Source: Enterenecus faecium
Lineage (GTDB): Bacteria > Bacillota > Clostridia > Oscillospirales > Oscillospiraceae
Length of the DNA: 23,691 nucleotides
Direction: 5' to 3'
Assembly (NCBI GenBank): GCA_018713215.1
Contig: DVFO01000059.1
Location: 1-23,691, forward strand
The notes below the pieces were generated by a model that searched no databases, was not told the DNA's origin, and saw only the letters and a list, made by a program, of their open reading frames with translations. Position numbers and translations under genes: made by a program. Positions 1 through 7,969 of this stretch are shown here, one piece after another (the stretch's first letter is position 1; each line of letters starts with the position of its first letter).

Positions 1-290
1 TGGCCGACGAGACCCTCACCGAGGACGACCAGGCTACCGTGAACGCCGCTGTGGCTGCCCTCAGCGACGCCATGAACGGCCTCACCGCCGGTGGCGCTCC
101 CGAGACCACCGACAAGCCCGAGGCCTCCCAGAAGCCTGAGACCACCGACAAGCCTCAGGCCACCGAGAAGCCCGAGAAGGTGCCTCAGACTGGCGACCAG
201 TCTCTGCTGCTGGTGTACGTGGCCATCCTGGCCTCCACCGTGCTGCTGCTGAGCACTGCCGTGGTGGTGCGCAAGCAGACCCGTCGCTAA
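1..290 (+). CDS. Cell-wall-anchored surface protein, C-terminal fragment (FIVAR-like end plus VPQTG sorting signal)
   Basis: The reading frame is open from the window edge (first full codon at base 3), so only about the last 95 residues are seen and the true start lies outside. The first part (DQATVNAAVAALSDAMNGL) resembles the end of a FIVAR repeat, a helical module common in Gram-positive surface proteins. A Pro/Thr/Lys/Glu stalk follows, with near-repeats of ETTDKPE and TEKPEK. Then come VPQTG, a hydrophobic segment of about 20 residues and a KQTRR basic tail, which is the canonical sortase sorting signal in LPXTG-like form. The protein is therefore probably secreted and linked to peptidoglycan by a sortase. 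A strong terminator follows the stop. The stalk and anchor resemble those of the large surface protein encoded convergently at 844-4377. The adhesin or enzymatic part is outside the window, so its activity cannot be stated. Confidence 0.85.
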   Translation, partial: ADETLTEDDQATVNAAVAALSDAMNGLTAGGAPETTDKPEASQKPETTDKPQATEKPEKVPQTGDQSLLLVYVAILASTVLLLSTAVVVRKQTRR

Positions 291-303
291 GCTCTAGAAC
301 TAC

Positions 304-341
304 AAAAAGTACGGTCAGCTTCGGCTGACCGTACTTTTTTT
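304..341 (+). terminator. Intrinsic terminator of the first surface-protein gene
   Basis: A perfect stem AAAAAGTACGGTCAGC (304-319) with a TTCG loop (320-323) and its complement (324-339) runs into a T-tract. It lies 13 bases after the stop codon. The A-rich start of the stem makes it potentially bidirectional. Confidence 0.93.
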
Positions 342-790
342 CTGTTTTGAGCCCAGATAGAACGTGCTTCCTTCTCCGATTTCCCCGGTAGAACCCAGCG
401 CCCTTCCGGGGACGCTCCGCTGGGGTCCATTTTGAGTGGCCAAACTTAGGGCGTTCCCGCCGCCGAAAGTCCGGCTTCCGGTGACTGCCAGCTAAAGCCT
501 CCCTCAGGGAGGGAGGTGGCCCGGCGTTAGCCGGGTCGGAGGGAGCCTGTCGTAGGCACCCGAGGGCATTGGCCCAATGGGCGGAGCGTGCCAGAGTGGC
601 CGGGAAGTTGGGTGAAGGTCTGCGCTCTGTGCTGACCTGTAAGTACAGCCGCCCGCATGCTCCCTCAGTCTGCTTACGCAGACAGCTCCCTCCCGGAGGG
701 AGCCGTTTCGGCGGAGCGTCCCTAGAAGGGCGCAGGTCTGCGCCTGAGCGATTGGAGAAGAAACAGTTTCTCTATTTAAGTTCAAAACAA
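342..790. repeat. Gene-free, palindrome-rich spacer between convergent genes, with a repeat module at 399-732
   Basis: I see no credible gene in this stretch. It is a chain of GC-rich palindromes: CCCGGC-GTTA-GCCGGG near 515-535, GTCTGC-TTAC-GCAGAC near 668-685 and a CTCCCTC/GAGGGAG palindrome near 686-705. A block at 399-420 (CGCCCTTC...GACGCTCCGC) recurs inverted at 711-732 (GCGGAGCGTC...GAAGGGCG), so 399-732 is bounded by inverted repeats. The block 399-441 also matches 7877-7920 in inverted orientation almost base for base. These properties fit a non-coding interspersed element; short open frames across it look like repeat translations. Confidence 0.6.
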
Positions 791-826
791 GCAAAAAGTA
801 CGGCCAGATTTCTCTGACCGTACTTT
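790..826 (-). terminator. Intrinsic terminator of the metallophosphoesterase surface-protein gene
   Basis: On the minus strand AAAGTACGGTCAGA pairs with TCTGGCCGTACTTT (795-808 and 813-826), followed by TTTTTG. The single non-Watson-Crick position (804/817) is a G-U wobble on the minus strand but a C-A mismatch on the plus strand, so the minus strand is the functional one. The stem core resembles that of the terminator at 304-341. Confidence 0.88.
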
Positions 827-843
827 CTTGTTTTATCAGGGGC

Positions 844-3800
844 TTAGCTGCGCCGCTTACGCAGGTTTACCACAGCCGCCAGCCCGGCGGCGGACAGAAC
901 CAGAACACCCAGCACCAGGCTCAGCTGGGCGGCGTCCCCGGTCTGGGGCACGTCAGTCTCAGGTTTCTGGGTGGCCTCAGGATTGGTAGAGGCCTCCGGG
1001 GCGGGGGTGGCGGTCGCCTCAGGAGAGGGAGAGACCTCCGGGGAGGGGGTGGGCTGCTCCGTCTCCTGCTGGGTCAGCTCGTACACCGCCACGGTGCCGG
1101 ACACCTCACAGGCGGCCAGCAGCATGGGCTGCCCCGTGGGGCTCTGCTGGGCGGTGAGGAAAGCCAGGCCCTCGGGGGCCACGTCGCCGCCGGTGACCCA
1201 CTTGTCCAGCTCTCCGTCCTCGTACACCTCAGAGCCGGGGACGATGGAGCCGAAGTCCCGGGAGTTGACATAGTTGACGTAGGTCACGGCGCTGGGGTCG
1301 GTGACGTCGTACACCATCACGCCGCCGGTGCGCTCCAGGGCCACAAAGGCGTAGGTCTTGCCGTCCACCACGCCCACGGTGACACTCTCCGCCTCGGGGC
1401 CCTTCTTGCCGGAGCGGTCGTCCAGGGCGGCGTTGTCGTTGGAGGTGTTGAAGGAGTCGGGGAAGTAGCGGGCGGTGAGGGACTCAAAGTCGTCCCCGCT
1501 GGTGAACACCTCTTGAATGCCGTCCACGGTCACGGCGTAGAGGGTGAAGGAGCGGCCACCGAACAGGTAGTCACAGGTGGTGTCCAGGCCGTCATAGCCC
1601 TTGGCGCTCTCGGTTTTGCTCTCCTCGCCGAAGTACACCACTTTGCCGCTGATCTCACCCTCGGCGATGTTGCCAGCGGGGGAGGCGGCGCCCTTCTTGG
1701 CCTCGTTTTCGTTGAGGTAGTCCCCCCACTCCCGGCTGTCGCCCTCGTTGGCGCACACCAGGTAGGTGACCCCGTCCACCTCATAGGCGGCGATGCCGTC
1801 GGGCATGCGGATGCCCAGCACATTCTCATAGGTCTGGGGGTTGTAGGCCTCGTCCCCCTTGTCCAGGTCCACGGGGGTGACAGAGTAGTCCTCGAAGCCG
1901 CAGGAGCAGATGCCGGTGAAGGTGCGGGAAGTGAGGTCCAGCACGGCGATGGCGTTGGCCTCCTGCAAGGTCACATAGGCCTTGCCGCCGGACACGGCGA
2001 TGTACTCCGGCTCCAGGTCGGTGGAGGGGTTGGAGCCCTGCTTCAAGATGATGTGGTTGGCGGTGAGCTGGTCCCGCTGGGCATCGAAGGCGTCAAAGGT
2101 GACGATCTGGGCGGTGCCAGTGGCCACATCCACCACGGAGACAGAGCCCTTGGGGTCGGTGGCGTCGGCGGAGTAGCCCATGCGGGGCTCGCCCTCGTCG
2201 GCGGAGAGGACGGTGTGGTCATCGGCAAAGATGACCATGTCGGGCTGCACGCCCACTTCCACCAGCTTCTCCAGGGTCAGAGAGCCGTCGGCGTTGCAGG
2301 TAAACAGGGCCACCCGGCCAGCGTCGGCATATCCGGCGGCCTGGAGAGCGGCGGCCAGGGTGGAGCCGTCAGGGGAGACGGCCACCGAGGTCATATCGCC
2401 GTAGGCAAAGGTGGGGTCAGTCTCCTCCACCATGGCTTTGATGTCAATGTCATTGCCGTCCAGCAGGTCCACGGTGTCCTTCTCTTCCAGGGTCTTGAGG
2501 GGAATGGCGGTGAGCAGGCCAGACTGGCCGTTGACGGCATAGGCCCAGCCGGTGGCGGCGTTGTAGGAGACAATCTCCATGACGCCCCCGTCCACGTTGA
2601 ACTCCCCGGAGGTATACCCGGCGATCTTGGTCACGTCCAGCTGGGTGTCGCCGTTCTCCTCGCCCTGGGTCTGTGCGCCGCCGTCGGTGTTCTTGGTGAC
2701 GGTGAAGTGGTCGATGGGGGTGGAGTCGGGGGTCTCGCTGTCCCCGCTGAGGTTGTACACGTTCACGGTGATGGTGTTCCCCTCCACGTCAAACAGGGCG
2801 TAGCTGGGGCTGTAGTCCTGGTTCCACTCCTGGTTGCCCAGGGGCAGATTGCCCTCCAGGTAGGCCTGAGAGCCGGTCTCACCGTTGGCCAGCACCGGGT
2901 AGTCGGCGTTGTTGGCCTTGTCCACAGACTGGAAGGGGGTGTAGTACTGCATGTCGGAGGCACAGTTTCCGGTGAGGTAGATGGTGCCGTCGGGGTCATA
3001 GAAGGTGTCCAGGGCCTCGGCGTTGCGCTGGCCGTCCTTGAGCACGTAGCTGCGGGAGTACACGTGGTCGTGGCCGCCCAGGACAAAGTCCACGTCGAAG
3101 TCGTCCATCAGGGTCTCAAACCCGGCGTCCACATAGTTTTCAATGTCCGAGTCGGCGGCGTGCTTGGCTACGGTCTGGGTGGACTTGTGGTGGGTGACGA
3201 TGAGCCAGTCATACTGGCCGGCGTACTCCTGGGTGGCGCTGGTGAGGGTGCGGCGGAAGTTCTCCACCATGGCCTCGGCCTCGGAGTTGTCACGGGTGGC
3301 GCTGGGCACGCTGGCGTTGTCCCCGTTCTCTCCCTCCAGGTCGTCGTTGCCGCCGGGGTAGGCCCCGGTGTTCAGGGTGACAAAGAGCACATTGTTGTAG
3401 AGATAGTAGTAGTTGCCCTTCGTCTCCATCTCCCGGCGTTCGGTGAAGTCGTACTGACCGTCGGCGTTGGGGGTGACACCGTTGCTGTCGCTCTGATTAG
3501 CGATTTCCTCGGCGGTGGCCTGGATGTAGTTGCCGTGGCTCTGGCTGGTGCCGCTGTTCTGGCCCCGGAAGGTGGTCTTCACCTGCTCCAGCAGGGTGTC
3601 GGAACCCAGCAGGCCGTCCTGGGCCACCTCCATCTGGTTGGGCAGATGGAAGTGGTCGGCGAACATGTAGTGGCGGTCGTGGTTGCCCACGGCGGGGGCG
3701 TAGGCGATGGAGGTCATCTCCTCAGGGGCAAAGAAAGCCTCGTACTCGCTGGACTTGCCCCAGCTCTGGTCCTCCACCTGGTCACCGGCGGACACCATCA

Positions 3801-4377
3801 GGGTGGCCCCAGCCTGGCCCACCACCTCCATCATCTTGGCCCATCCGGTCTGGTTGGAGCCGTCAGCGGAGTTCCAGCCGTCGTCGTTGTGGGACTGGTC
3901 CTCCTTGATCTGGGGGTCACTGGTGAAGGCGAAGGTGAAGTTGTCCGCCTCAGGGGTGGTGTAGGTATAGACTTGGGACCAGGTCTGGCCCCCGTCGTTG
4001 GAAATGCGGTATTCGTAGCTGGTGCCGGGCTCCAGGCCGGACACGGTGGCCTTGCACACCATCTTGCCCGTGTCGGTGTACTTGCTCTCATCCACCTTGG
4101 TGGGGGTGTTGAGCTCGGACACCGTGGCCTCCACCACCCGGCCATCCCCCAGGGCGATCTGGGCAGCGCTGGTGCCGTCGGGAGCGTACCAGTTGAGGTT
4201 GATGGATGCAGTGGTCTGGCCAGGCTGAAGGGTCAGGCTGTCCACGTCAAAGCCTGCGGTGGAGCCCCACAGGGCGGTGTTGGGGGTCTCCTGGGCGGCC
4301 AGGGCCAGGGGATACATCCCCGTGAGCAGCGCGGCGCTAAGTGCCACGCTGGCCAGCTTTGTGTACCGCTTTTTCAT
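844..4377 (-). CDS. Wall-anchored metallophosphoesterase with a C-terminal choice-of-anchor/beta-propeller-type domain
   Basis: 1177 residues. I chose ATG 4377 (MKKRYTKLASVALSAALL) because AAGGAGG (4389-4395) lies 11 bases upstream and a signal peptide starts there; an in-frame upstream start would place 15 residues before it. Order: signal peptide about 1-28; purple-acid-phosphatase-like Fn3 domain about 40-145; calcineurin-like phosphoesterase about 148-445 with SDPQI (D154), GDQVED (D199), GNHDRH (N232, H233), VTHHKS (H396/H397) and GGHDHVY (H436, H438). The first motif is D-x-Q rather than the common D-x-H, a variant I believe occurs in this family. From about 590 a region with DPEYIAVSGG-like, MPDGIAAYEVDG and ANEGDSREW motifs resembles the choice-of-anchor I (phytase/esterase-like propeller) family. 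A Pro/Ser/Thr stalk, VPQTG (1143-1147), a hydrophobic segment and RKRRS follow. It is probably an extracellular phosphatase or nucleotidase held by sortase; the substrate is unknown. Confidence 0.85.
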   Translation of the reverse strand: MKKRYTKLASVALSAALLTGMYPLALAAQETPNTALWGSTAGFDVDSLTLQPGQTTASINLNWYAPDGTSAAQIALGDGRVVEATVSELNTPTKVDESKYTDTGKMVCKATVSGLEPGTSYEYRISNDGGQTWSQVYTYTTPEADNFTFAFTSDPQIKEDQSHNDDGWNSADGSNQTGWAKMMEVVGQAGATLMVSAGDQVEDQSWGKSSEYEAFFAPEEMTSIAYAPAVGNHDRHYMFADHFHLPNQMEVAQDGLLGSDTLLEQVKTTFRGQNSGTSQSHGNYIQATAEEIANQSDSNGVTPNADGQYDFTERREMETKGNYYYLYNNVLFVTLNTGAYPGGNDDLEGENGDNASVPSATRDNSEAEAMVENFRRTLTSATQEYAGQYDWLIVTHHKSTQTVAKHAADSDIENYVDAGFETLMDDFDVDFVLGGHDHVYSRSYVLKDGQRNAEALDTFYDPDGTIYLTGNCASDMQYYTPFQSVDKANNADYPVLANGETGSQAYLEGNLPLGNQEWNQDYSPSYALFDVEGNTITVNVYNLSGDSETPDSTPIDHFTVTKNTDGGAQTQGEENGDTQLDVTKIAGYTSGEFNVDGGVMEIVSYNAATGWAYAVNGQSGLLTAIPLKTLEEKDTVDLLDGNDIDIKAMVEETDPTFAYGDMTSVAVSPDGSTLAAALQAAGYADAGRVALFTCNADGSLTLEKLVEVGVQPDMVIFADDHTVLSADEGEPRMGYSADATDPKGSVSVVDVATGTAQIVTFDAFDAQRDQLTANHIILKQGSNPSTDLEPEYIAVSGGKAYVTLQEANAIAVLDLTSRTFTGICSCGFEDYSVTPVDLDKGDEAYNPQTYENVLGIRMPDGIAAYEVDGVTYLVCANEGDSREWGDYLNENEAKKGAASPAGNIAEGEISGKVVYFGEESKTESAKGYDGLDTTCDYLFGGRSFTLYAVTVDGIQEVFTSGDDFESLTARYFPDSFNTSNDNAALDDRSGKKGPEAESVTVGVVDGKTYAFVALERTGGVMVYDVTDPSAVTYVNYVNSRDFGSIVPGSEVYEDGELDKWVTGGDVAPEGLAFLTAQQSPTGQPMLLAACEVSGTVAVYELTQQETEQPTPSPEVSPSPEATATPAPEASTNPEATQKPETDVPQTGDAAQLSLVLGVLVLSAAGLAAVVNLRKRRS

Positions 4378-4420
4378 ATGTGTTGTTTCCTCCTTAATGA
4401 TTCCAATTCTCGCAGATGGC

Positions 4421-4426
4421 ATTATA
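4421..4426 (-). promoter_or_regulatory. Possible -10 box for the metallophosphoesterase gene
   Basis: A perfect TATAAT on the minus strand lies about 44 bases upstream of the ATG. No good -35 sits at 17 bases, so it is a candidate only. A TTGACA further upstream overlaps the T-tract of the mutS terminator and has no good -10. Confidence 0.4.
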
Positions 4427-4484
4427 AGGGAAGAGCGAAAACGGCGCTATCGGACAAAGGTATGAATCATGTAAAGAGATTGTC

Positions 4485-4522
4485 AAAAAAGAGGCCATGC
4501 AGACGATTCTGCATGGCCTCTT
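4485..4522 (-). terminator. Intrinsic terminator of mutS
   Basis: A perfect 15-bp stem AAGAGGCCATGCAGA (4489-4503) with a 4-base loop (4504-4507) and its complement (4508-4522). On the minus strand it is followed by TTTTTT and lies directly downstream of the mutS stop codon. Confidence 0.93.
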
Positions 4523-4529
4523 GGGAATG

Positions 4530-7154
4530 TCAGGACAATTTCTGCTTCAGTTGATAGAGCAGGTTCAGCGCCTCGATGGGGGTGAGGGTGTCCACGGCGG
4601 TGTTGCGCAGGGTGTCCAGCACCTCGCCGCCCGCTAAATCTCCCAGGGTCATCTGCTCTTGGGCCGGGGCGGACACGGTGCCCACCGGGGCCACCGCCCC
4701 CTGGCTCTCCAGCTGGGCCAGAATCTCCCGGGCCCGGGCAATGACGGGGTTGGGCACCCCTGCCAGCTTGGCCACCTCGATGCCGTAGCTCTGGTCGGCC
4801 CCGCCGGGGATGATCTTGCGCAGGAAGACAATGTCGTCCTTCCGCTTTTTCACCGCAATGTGGAAGTTGTGTACCCCGGTGAGCTCCTGCTCCACGGCGG
4901 TGAGTTCGTGGTAGTGGGTGGCAAACAGGGTCTTGGCCCCCAGCTTCTTGGCCTCCGCGCAGTATTCCAGCACCGCCCGGGCGATGGACATGCCGTCATA
5001 GGTGGAGGTGCCCCGGCCGATCTCGTCCAGAATGAGCAGGGAGTGGCGGGTGGCGTTTTGCAGCAGCTGGGCCACCTCGCTCATCTCCACCATGAAGGTG
5101 GACTGTCCGGCGGCCAAGTCGTCGGAGGCCCCGATGCGGGTAAACACCCGGTCCACCACGCCGATGTGGGCGGAGCGGGCGGGGACATAGCAGCCCATCT
5201 GGGCCATGAGCACAATGAGGGCCACCTGACGCATATAGGTGGATTTACCTGCCATGTTGGGGCCGGTGATGATGGACAGACGGTGCTCGTTTTCGTCCAT
5301 GTGGGTGTCGTTGGGCACGAAAAGGGTGTCTTTCAGGGTGCGCTCCACCACCGGGTGGCGGCCCTCCTGGATGTCGATGACCCCGCTCTCGTCCACCACC
5401 GGGCGGCAGTAGTTCCGCTCCACCGCCACCGTGGCAAAGGAGAGGAGCACGTCCAGCTGGGCCACGCTGCCCGCGGCCCGCTGCACCTCCCGCACCCGGG
5501 CGGACACCGTGTCCCGCAGCTGGCAGAACAGCTGGTACTCCAGGGCGGTGATGCGGGTCTGGGCGGAGAGAATCTCGTGCTCCAGGTCCTTGAGCTCGGG
5601 GGTGATGAACCGCTCGCAGTTGACCAGGGTTTGCTTGCGGATGTAGTCCTCAGGCACCAGGTCGTAGTTGGACTTGGACACCTCGATGTAGTAGCCGAAC
5701 ACCTTATTATACCGGACTTTCAGGCTCTTAATGCCGGTGCGCTCCTTCTCCCGGCTCTCCAGAGCAATGACCATATCCGCCCCGTTGGTGAGGATGTCCC
5801 GCAGGTGGTCCACCTGCTGGTCGTAGCCGGGGCGGATGAAGTCGCCCTCTCGGATGGTGAAGGGGAGTCGGTGGTCGTCGTCCTCGTCCCGGATGGCCCC
5901 ATCAATGGCCTGTTGCAGGTCCTCCAGGCCAAGCATGCCGTCCTTGATGCCCTCCATGGCCCGGCCCGTCAGAGCCTCCAGCTGGGCGGCCAGGGCGGGA
6001 AGCATCCCCAGGCCCTGGGCCAGGGCCTTCATGTCCCGGGCGTTGGCGGAGCCGTAGCCCACCTTGCCGATGAGCCGCTCCAGGTCGGGCACCTGGCGCA
6101 GGGCGTGGCTCAGCTCCTCCCGGGCCACCAGGTTGTCCACCAGGGCGGCCACTCCGTCCTGGCGGCGGGTGATGGCCAGGGGGGAGCGCAAGGGGCGCTC
6201 CAGCCAGGCGCGAATCATCCGGTGGCCCATGGGGGTGCGGGTGCGGTCCAGCACCCAGAGCAGGGAGCCCTTCTTGTCCTTGCTGCGCATGGTCTCGGTG
6301 AGCTCCAGGTTGCGCCGGGCGGTGAGGTCCAGCTCCATGTACAGCCGCTGGTCGGGCTGCTCCACCACCAGGGGGCCCAGGTGGGTCAAATCGGTCTTCT
6401 GGGTCTGGGTCAGGTATCCGGCCAGAGCGCCGGCGGCCTGGTAACAGGCCAGGTCTTGCTCCGGCAGCTGGGCTCCCGTCTCCCACAGCCCGCACACCTC
6501 CAGGGCGGACCCGGCGGCCTGGGGGTCAAACTGCTCTTCGGTTCCCGTCTGACACAGGCAGTCCAGCCGCTGGCGCAGAAATTCCACCAGCTCCCGCTGG
6601 GCGGCGGCCTGGGGGGAGAGAATGGCCTCGCTGGGGGGACAGGCGGAGAGCTGGTTGCACAGGTGGGGCAGCCAGTCGGTGCCGGAGAAGGGGGTGGTGT
6701 GGAACTGTCCGGTGGACACGTCGCACACCGCCATACCCGCCCGGTCCCCGTCCAGGTACACGCAGCAGATGTAGTTGTTGTTGTTCTCGTCCAGCATCAC
6801 GTCGTCCATGGCGGTGCCGGGGGTGACGATGCGCACGATGTCCCGCTCCACCAGGCCCTTGGCGGTGGCGGGGTCCTCCATCTGCTCGCAGATGGCCACC
6901 TTATAGCCTCGCTTGATGAGTCGGGCGATGTAGTTCTGGGCGGAGTGGTAGGGCACCCCGCACATGGGGGTGCGCTCCTCCTCCGGCTTGTTGCGGTCCC
7001 GGGTGGTGAGGGTGAGGCCCAGCTCCTGGGCGCCGATCTTGGCGTCGTCCTGGAACATCTCGTAAAAGTCCCCCAACCGGAAGAAAAGCAGGCAATCGGG
7101 ATTGTCCTGCTTCATTTTGATATATTGTTTCATCATGGGGGTGAGTTCCGCCAT
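4530..7154 (-). CDS. mutS: DNA mismatch repair protein MutS
   Basis: 874 residues, a normal MutS length. It recognises mismatches and small loops in new DNA and recruits MutL. Visible motifs: the N-terminal mismatch-binding domain with GDFYEMF (F30, E32 of the Phe-x-Glu motif), Walker A GPNMAGKST (631-639), Walker B/signature LLILDEIGRGTSTYDG (D710, E711), ATHYHEL, and a short C-terminal helix region ending ALNLLYQLKQKLS. ATG 7154 is chosen over an in-frame GTG at 7163 because AAAGG (7166-7170) is 11 bases from the ATG but only 2 from the GTG. The gene is preceded by an 815-bp repeat-rich gap and followed by its own terminator, so it is probably a single transcription unit. mutL lies about 8 kb away on the other strand. 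The sequence looks intact. Confidence 0.98.
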   Translation of the reverse strand: MAELTPMMKQYIKMKQDNPDCLLFFRLGDFYEMFQDDAKIGAQELGLTLTTRDRNKPEEERTPMCGVPYHSAQNYIARLIKRGYKVAICEQMEDPATAKGLVERDIVRIVTPGTAMDDVMLDENNNNYICCVYLDGDRAGMAVCDVSTGQFHTTPFSGTDWLPHLCNQLSACPPSEAILSPQAAAQRELVEFLRQRLDCLCQTGTEEQFDPQAAGSALEVCGLWETGAQLPEQDLACYQAAGALAGYLTQTQKTDLTHLGPLVVEQPDQRLYMELDLTARRNLELTETMRSKDKKGSLLWVLDRTRTPMGHRMIRAWLERPLRSPLAITRRQDGVAALVDNLVAREELSHALRQVPDLERLIGKVGYGSANARDMKALAQGLGMLPALAAQLEALTGRAMEGIKDGMLGLEDLQQAIDGAIRDEDDDHRLPFTIREGDFIRPGYDQQVDHLRDILTNGADMVIALESREKERTGIKSLKVRYNKVFGYYIEVSKSNYDLVPEDYIRKQTLVNCERFITPELKDLEHEILSAQTRITALEYQLFCQLRDTVSARVREVQRAAGSVAQLDVLLSFATVAVERNYCRPVVDESGVIDIQEGRHPVVERTLKDTLFVPNDTHMDENEHRLSIITGPNMAGKSTYMRQVALIVLMAQMGCYVPARSAHIGVVDRVFTRIGASDDLAAGQSTFMVEMSEVAQLLQNATRHSLLILDEIGRGTSTYDGMSIARAVLEYCAEAKKLGAKTLFATHYHELTAVEQELTGVHNFHIAVKKRKDDIVFLRKIIPGGADQSYGIEVAKLAGVPNPVIARAREILAQLESQGAVAPVGTVSAPAQEQMTLGDLAGGEVLDTLRNTAVDTLTPIEALNLLYQLKQKLS

Positions 7155-7399
7155 GGAGTGCACGACCTTTCTATTTGTTGTTGCGGGGCAATCGGCCAGG
7201 TATCTTGATACGTTCCCCGTCTCAGGCTTGCCAGCCTAGGGACGCGCTCCGCTGGGCCCGATTTCTCAGCGATGAGAAATCGGGGAAAGAATCGCCAAAG
7301 GCGGGGCCTTCCCCCGCCTTGTGGAATCCACCCCGCGGTACTGGGTGGCGTGTGCGTCCTTCTCTGTTCGGCCCTTGGCTGGGTGGGGTCACATAGATG

Positions 7400-7680
7400 G
7401 CGTGGAAATTCTATTGTAAGTCTCAGCTTCTACGACAAATAAAACTTCTACCTCCAGGGCCTTACCCTGGTGTGCAACTGTTCCTAGTTGCCGGAAGCCT
7501 GGCTCCCGGCGGCGGGAACGCTGCTTTTCCAAGGTAGGCCCGGGTATGGAAACCGCCCAGCTGTAGGGCCAGCTACCCAGGGTGGCCTGGTGTGGTGGCA
7601 CAAATAGGGGCCACGGCAAGGGTCACGGGCCGAACAACAGCTTGACGCAGGTCCAGCCTCGTACCCAAAGGGAGGTCCTT
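7400..7680 (-). ncRNA. Candidate structured non-coding RNA between mreC and mutS (class unproven; possibly raiA-motif-like)
   Basis: A dense chain of stems covers 7454-7614: CCAGGG/CCCTGG (7454-7459, 7465-7470), GCAACT/AGTTGC (7474-7479, 7486-7491), CGGAAG/CTCCCG (7492-7497, 7503-7508), TTTCC/GGAAA plus GGCGG/CCGCC (7526-7530, 7548-7552; 7511-7515, 7553-7557), AGCTG/CAGCT (7559-7563, 7570-7574), CCAGG/CCTGG (7577-7581, 7586-7590) and GTGGC/GCCAC (7595-7599, 7610-7614). The third stem has an A-C mismatch on the plus strand but a G-U wobble on the minus strand, favouring a minus-strand RNA that would end with a less-paired A/U-rich segment carrying GTAGAAG twice (7427-7433 and 7445-7451). It shows no tmRNA, RNase P, SRP or T-box signature. 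The size and Clostridia context suggest the raiA-motif class, but I cannot verify this. Confidence 0.45.
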
Positions 7681-7951
7681 AGGGGGGAACGCCCTAAGTG
7701 GGTTTTGGTAGGAACGTCCGATTCCCTAAGCGAGAGAGAATTGTGAGACATTTTGCGTCAGAAAGAGACGCAGCTTCGCAGAAATACTTGGTGTATTTCC
7801 AGAAGATGCAACGAATTTATGGCGTAAAAGGGCCACAAGACTCCGATGCTGTAGGGAATCGGAGGTTCCTTATTTTGGCCACTCAAAATGGGCCCCAGCG
7901 GAGCGTCCCTGCCAAGGGCGCAGATTTGCATCTGAGAACTATGACAAGGCG

Positions 7952-7969
7952 AAAGCCCCTAGAGGGGGC
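7952..7969 (-). terminator. Possible weak terminator after mreC
   Basis: On the minus strand GCCCC-CTCTA-GGGGC followed by TTTC lies immediately after the TAG stop. The stem is short and the U-tract is only three, so it may leak into the downstream region. Confidence 0.4.

Larger units (their letters stand above)
7155..7969. other. 815-bp gene-free region upstream of mutS: palindromes, inverted repeats and a candidate RNA
   Basis: No protein gene is credible here. Contents in order: an AGGCT/AGCCT hairpin (7224-7237); a 12-bp stem CCCGATTTCTCA/TGAGAAATCGGG (7257-7268, 7273-7284); AAGGCGGGG/CCCCGCCTT (7298-7306, 7312-7320); a CCACCC/GGGTGG stem near 7330-7350; the candidate structured RNA at 7400-7680; a CTTAGGG/CCCTAAG hairpin near 7678-7698; hairpins GCGTC/GACGC and GAAATAC/GTATTTC near 7755-7803; CTCCGAT/ATCGGAG near 7841-7865; and a repeat block 7877-7936 related to 399-441 and 711-746. 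GGGACG(CG)CTCCGCTGGGCCC at 7239-7259 and its inverted partner at 7890-7909 bound the interval. Confidence 0.6.

Noticed and set aside
569..817. Short open frames on both strands in the first spacer
   Set aside because: They read through palindromic repeats and a terminator; no ribosome site or family.
1513..4554. 1013-residue open frame on the plus strand
   Set aside because: It is antisense to the metallophosphoesterase gene, is very Gly/Val/His-rich, has no domain and arises from GC-rich third-position bias.
4659..7208. 849-residue open frame antisense to mutS
   Set aside because: Same kind of low-complexity shadow frame; mutS motifs on the other strand are unambiguous.
7577..7590. T-box-like AGGGTGG string
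   Set aside because: The rest of the T-box consensus (AACCGCG) and specifier structure are absent, and it is part of a CCAGG/CCTGG hairpin.
7389..7619. Small minus-strand open frame over the RNA candidate
   Set aside because: Its codons follow the stems rather than protein-like composition, and there is no ribosome site; it is better explained as non-coding RNA.
7400..7680. tmRNA, RNase P RNA or SRP RNA
   Set aside because: No tag-peptide frame or TYC end, no GAGGAAAGTCC-type core and no GGAAG/AGCAG SRP tetraloop context were found on either strand.
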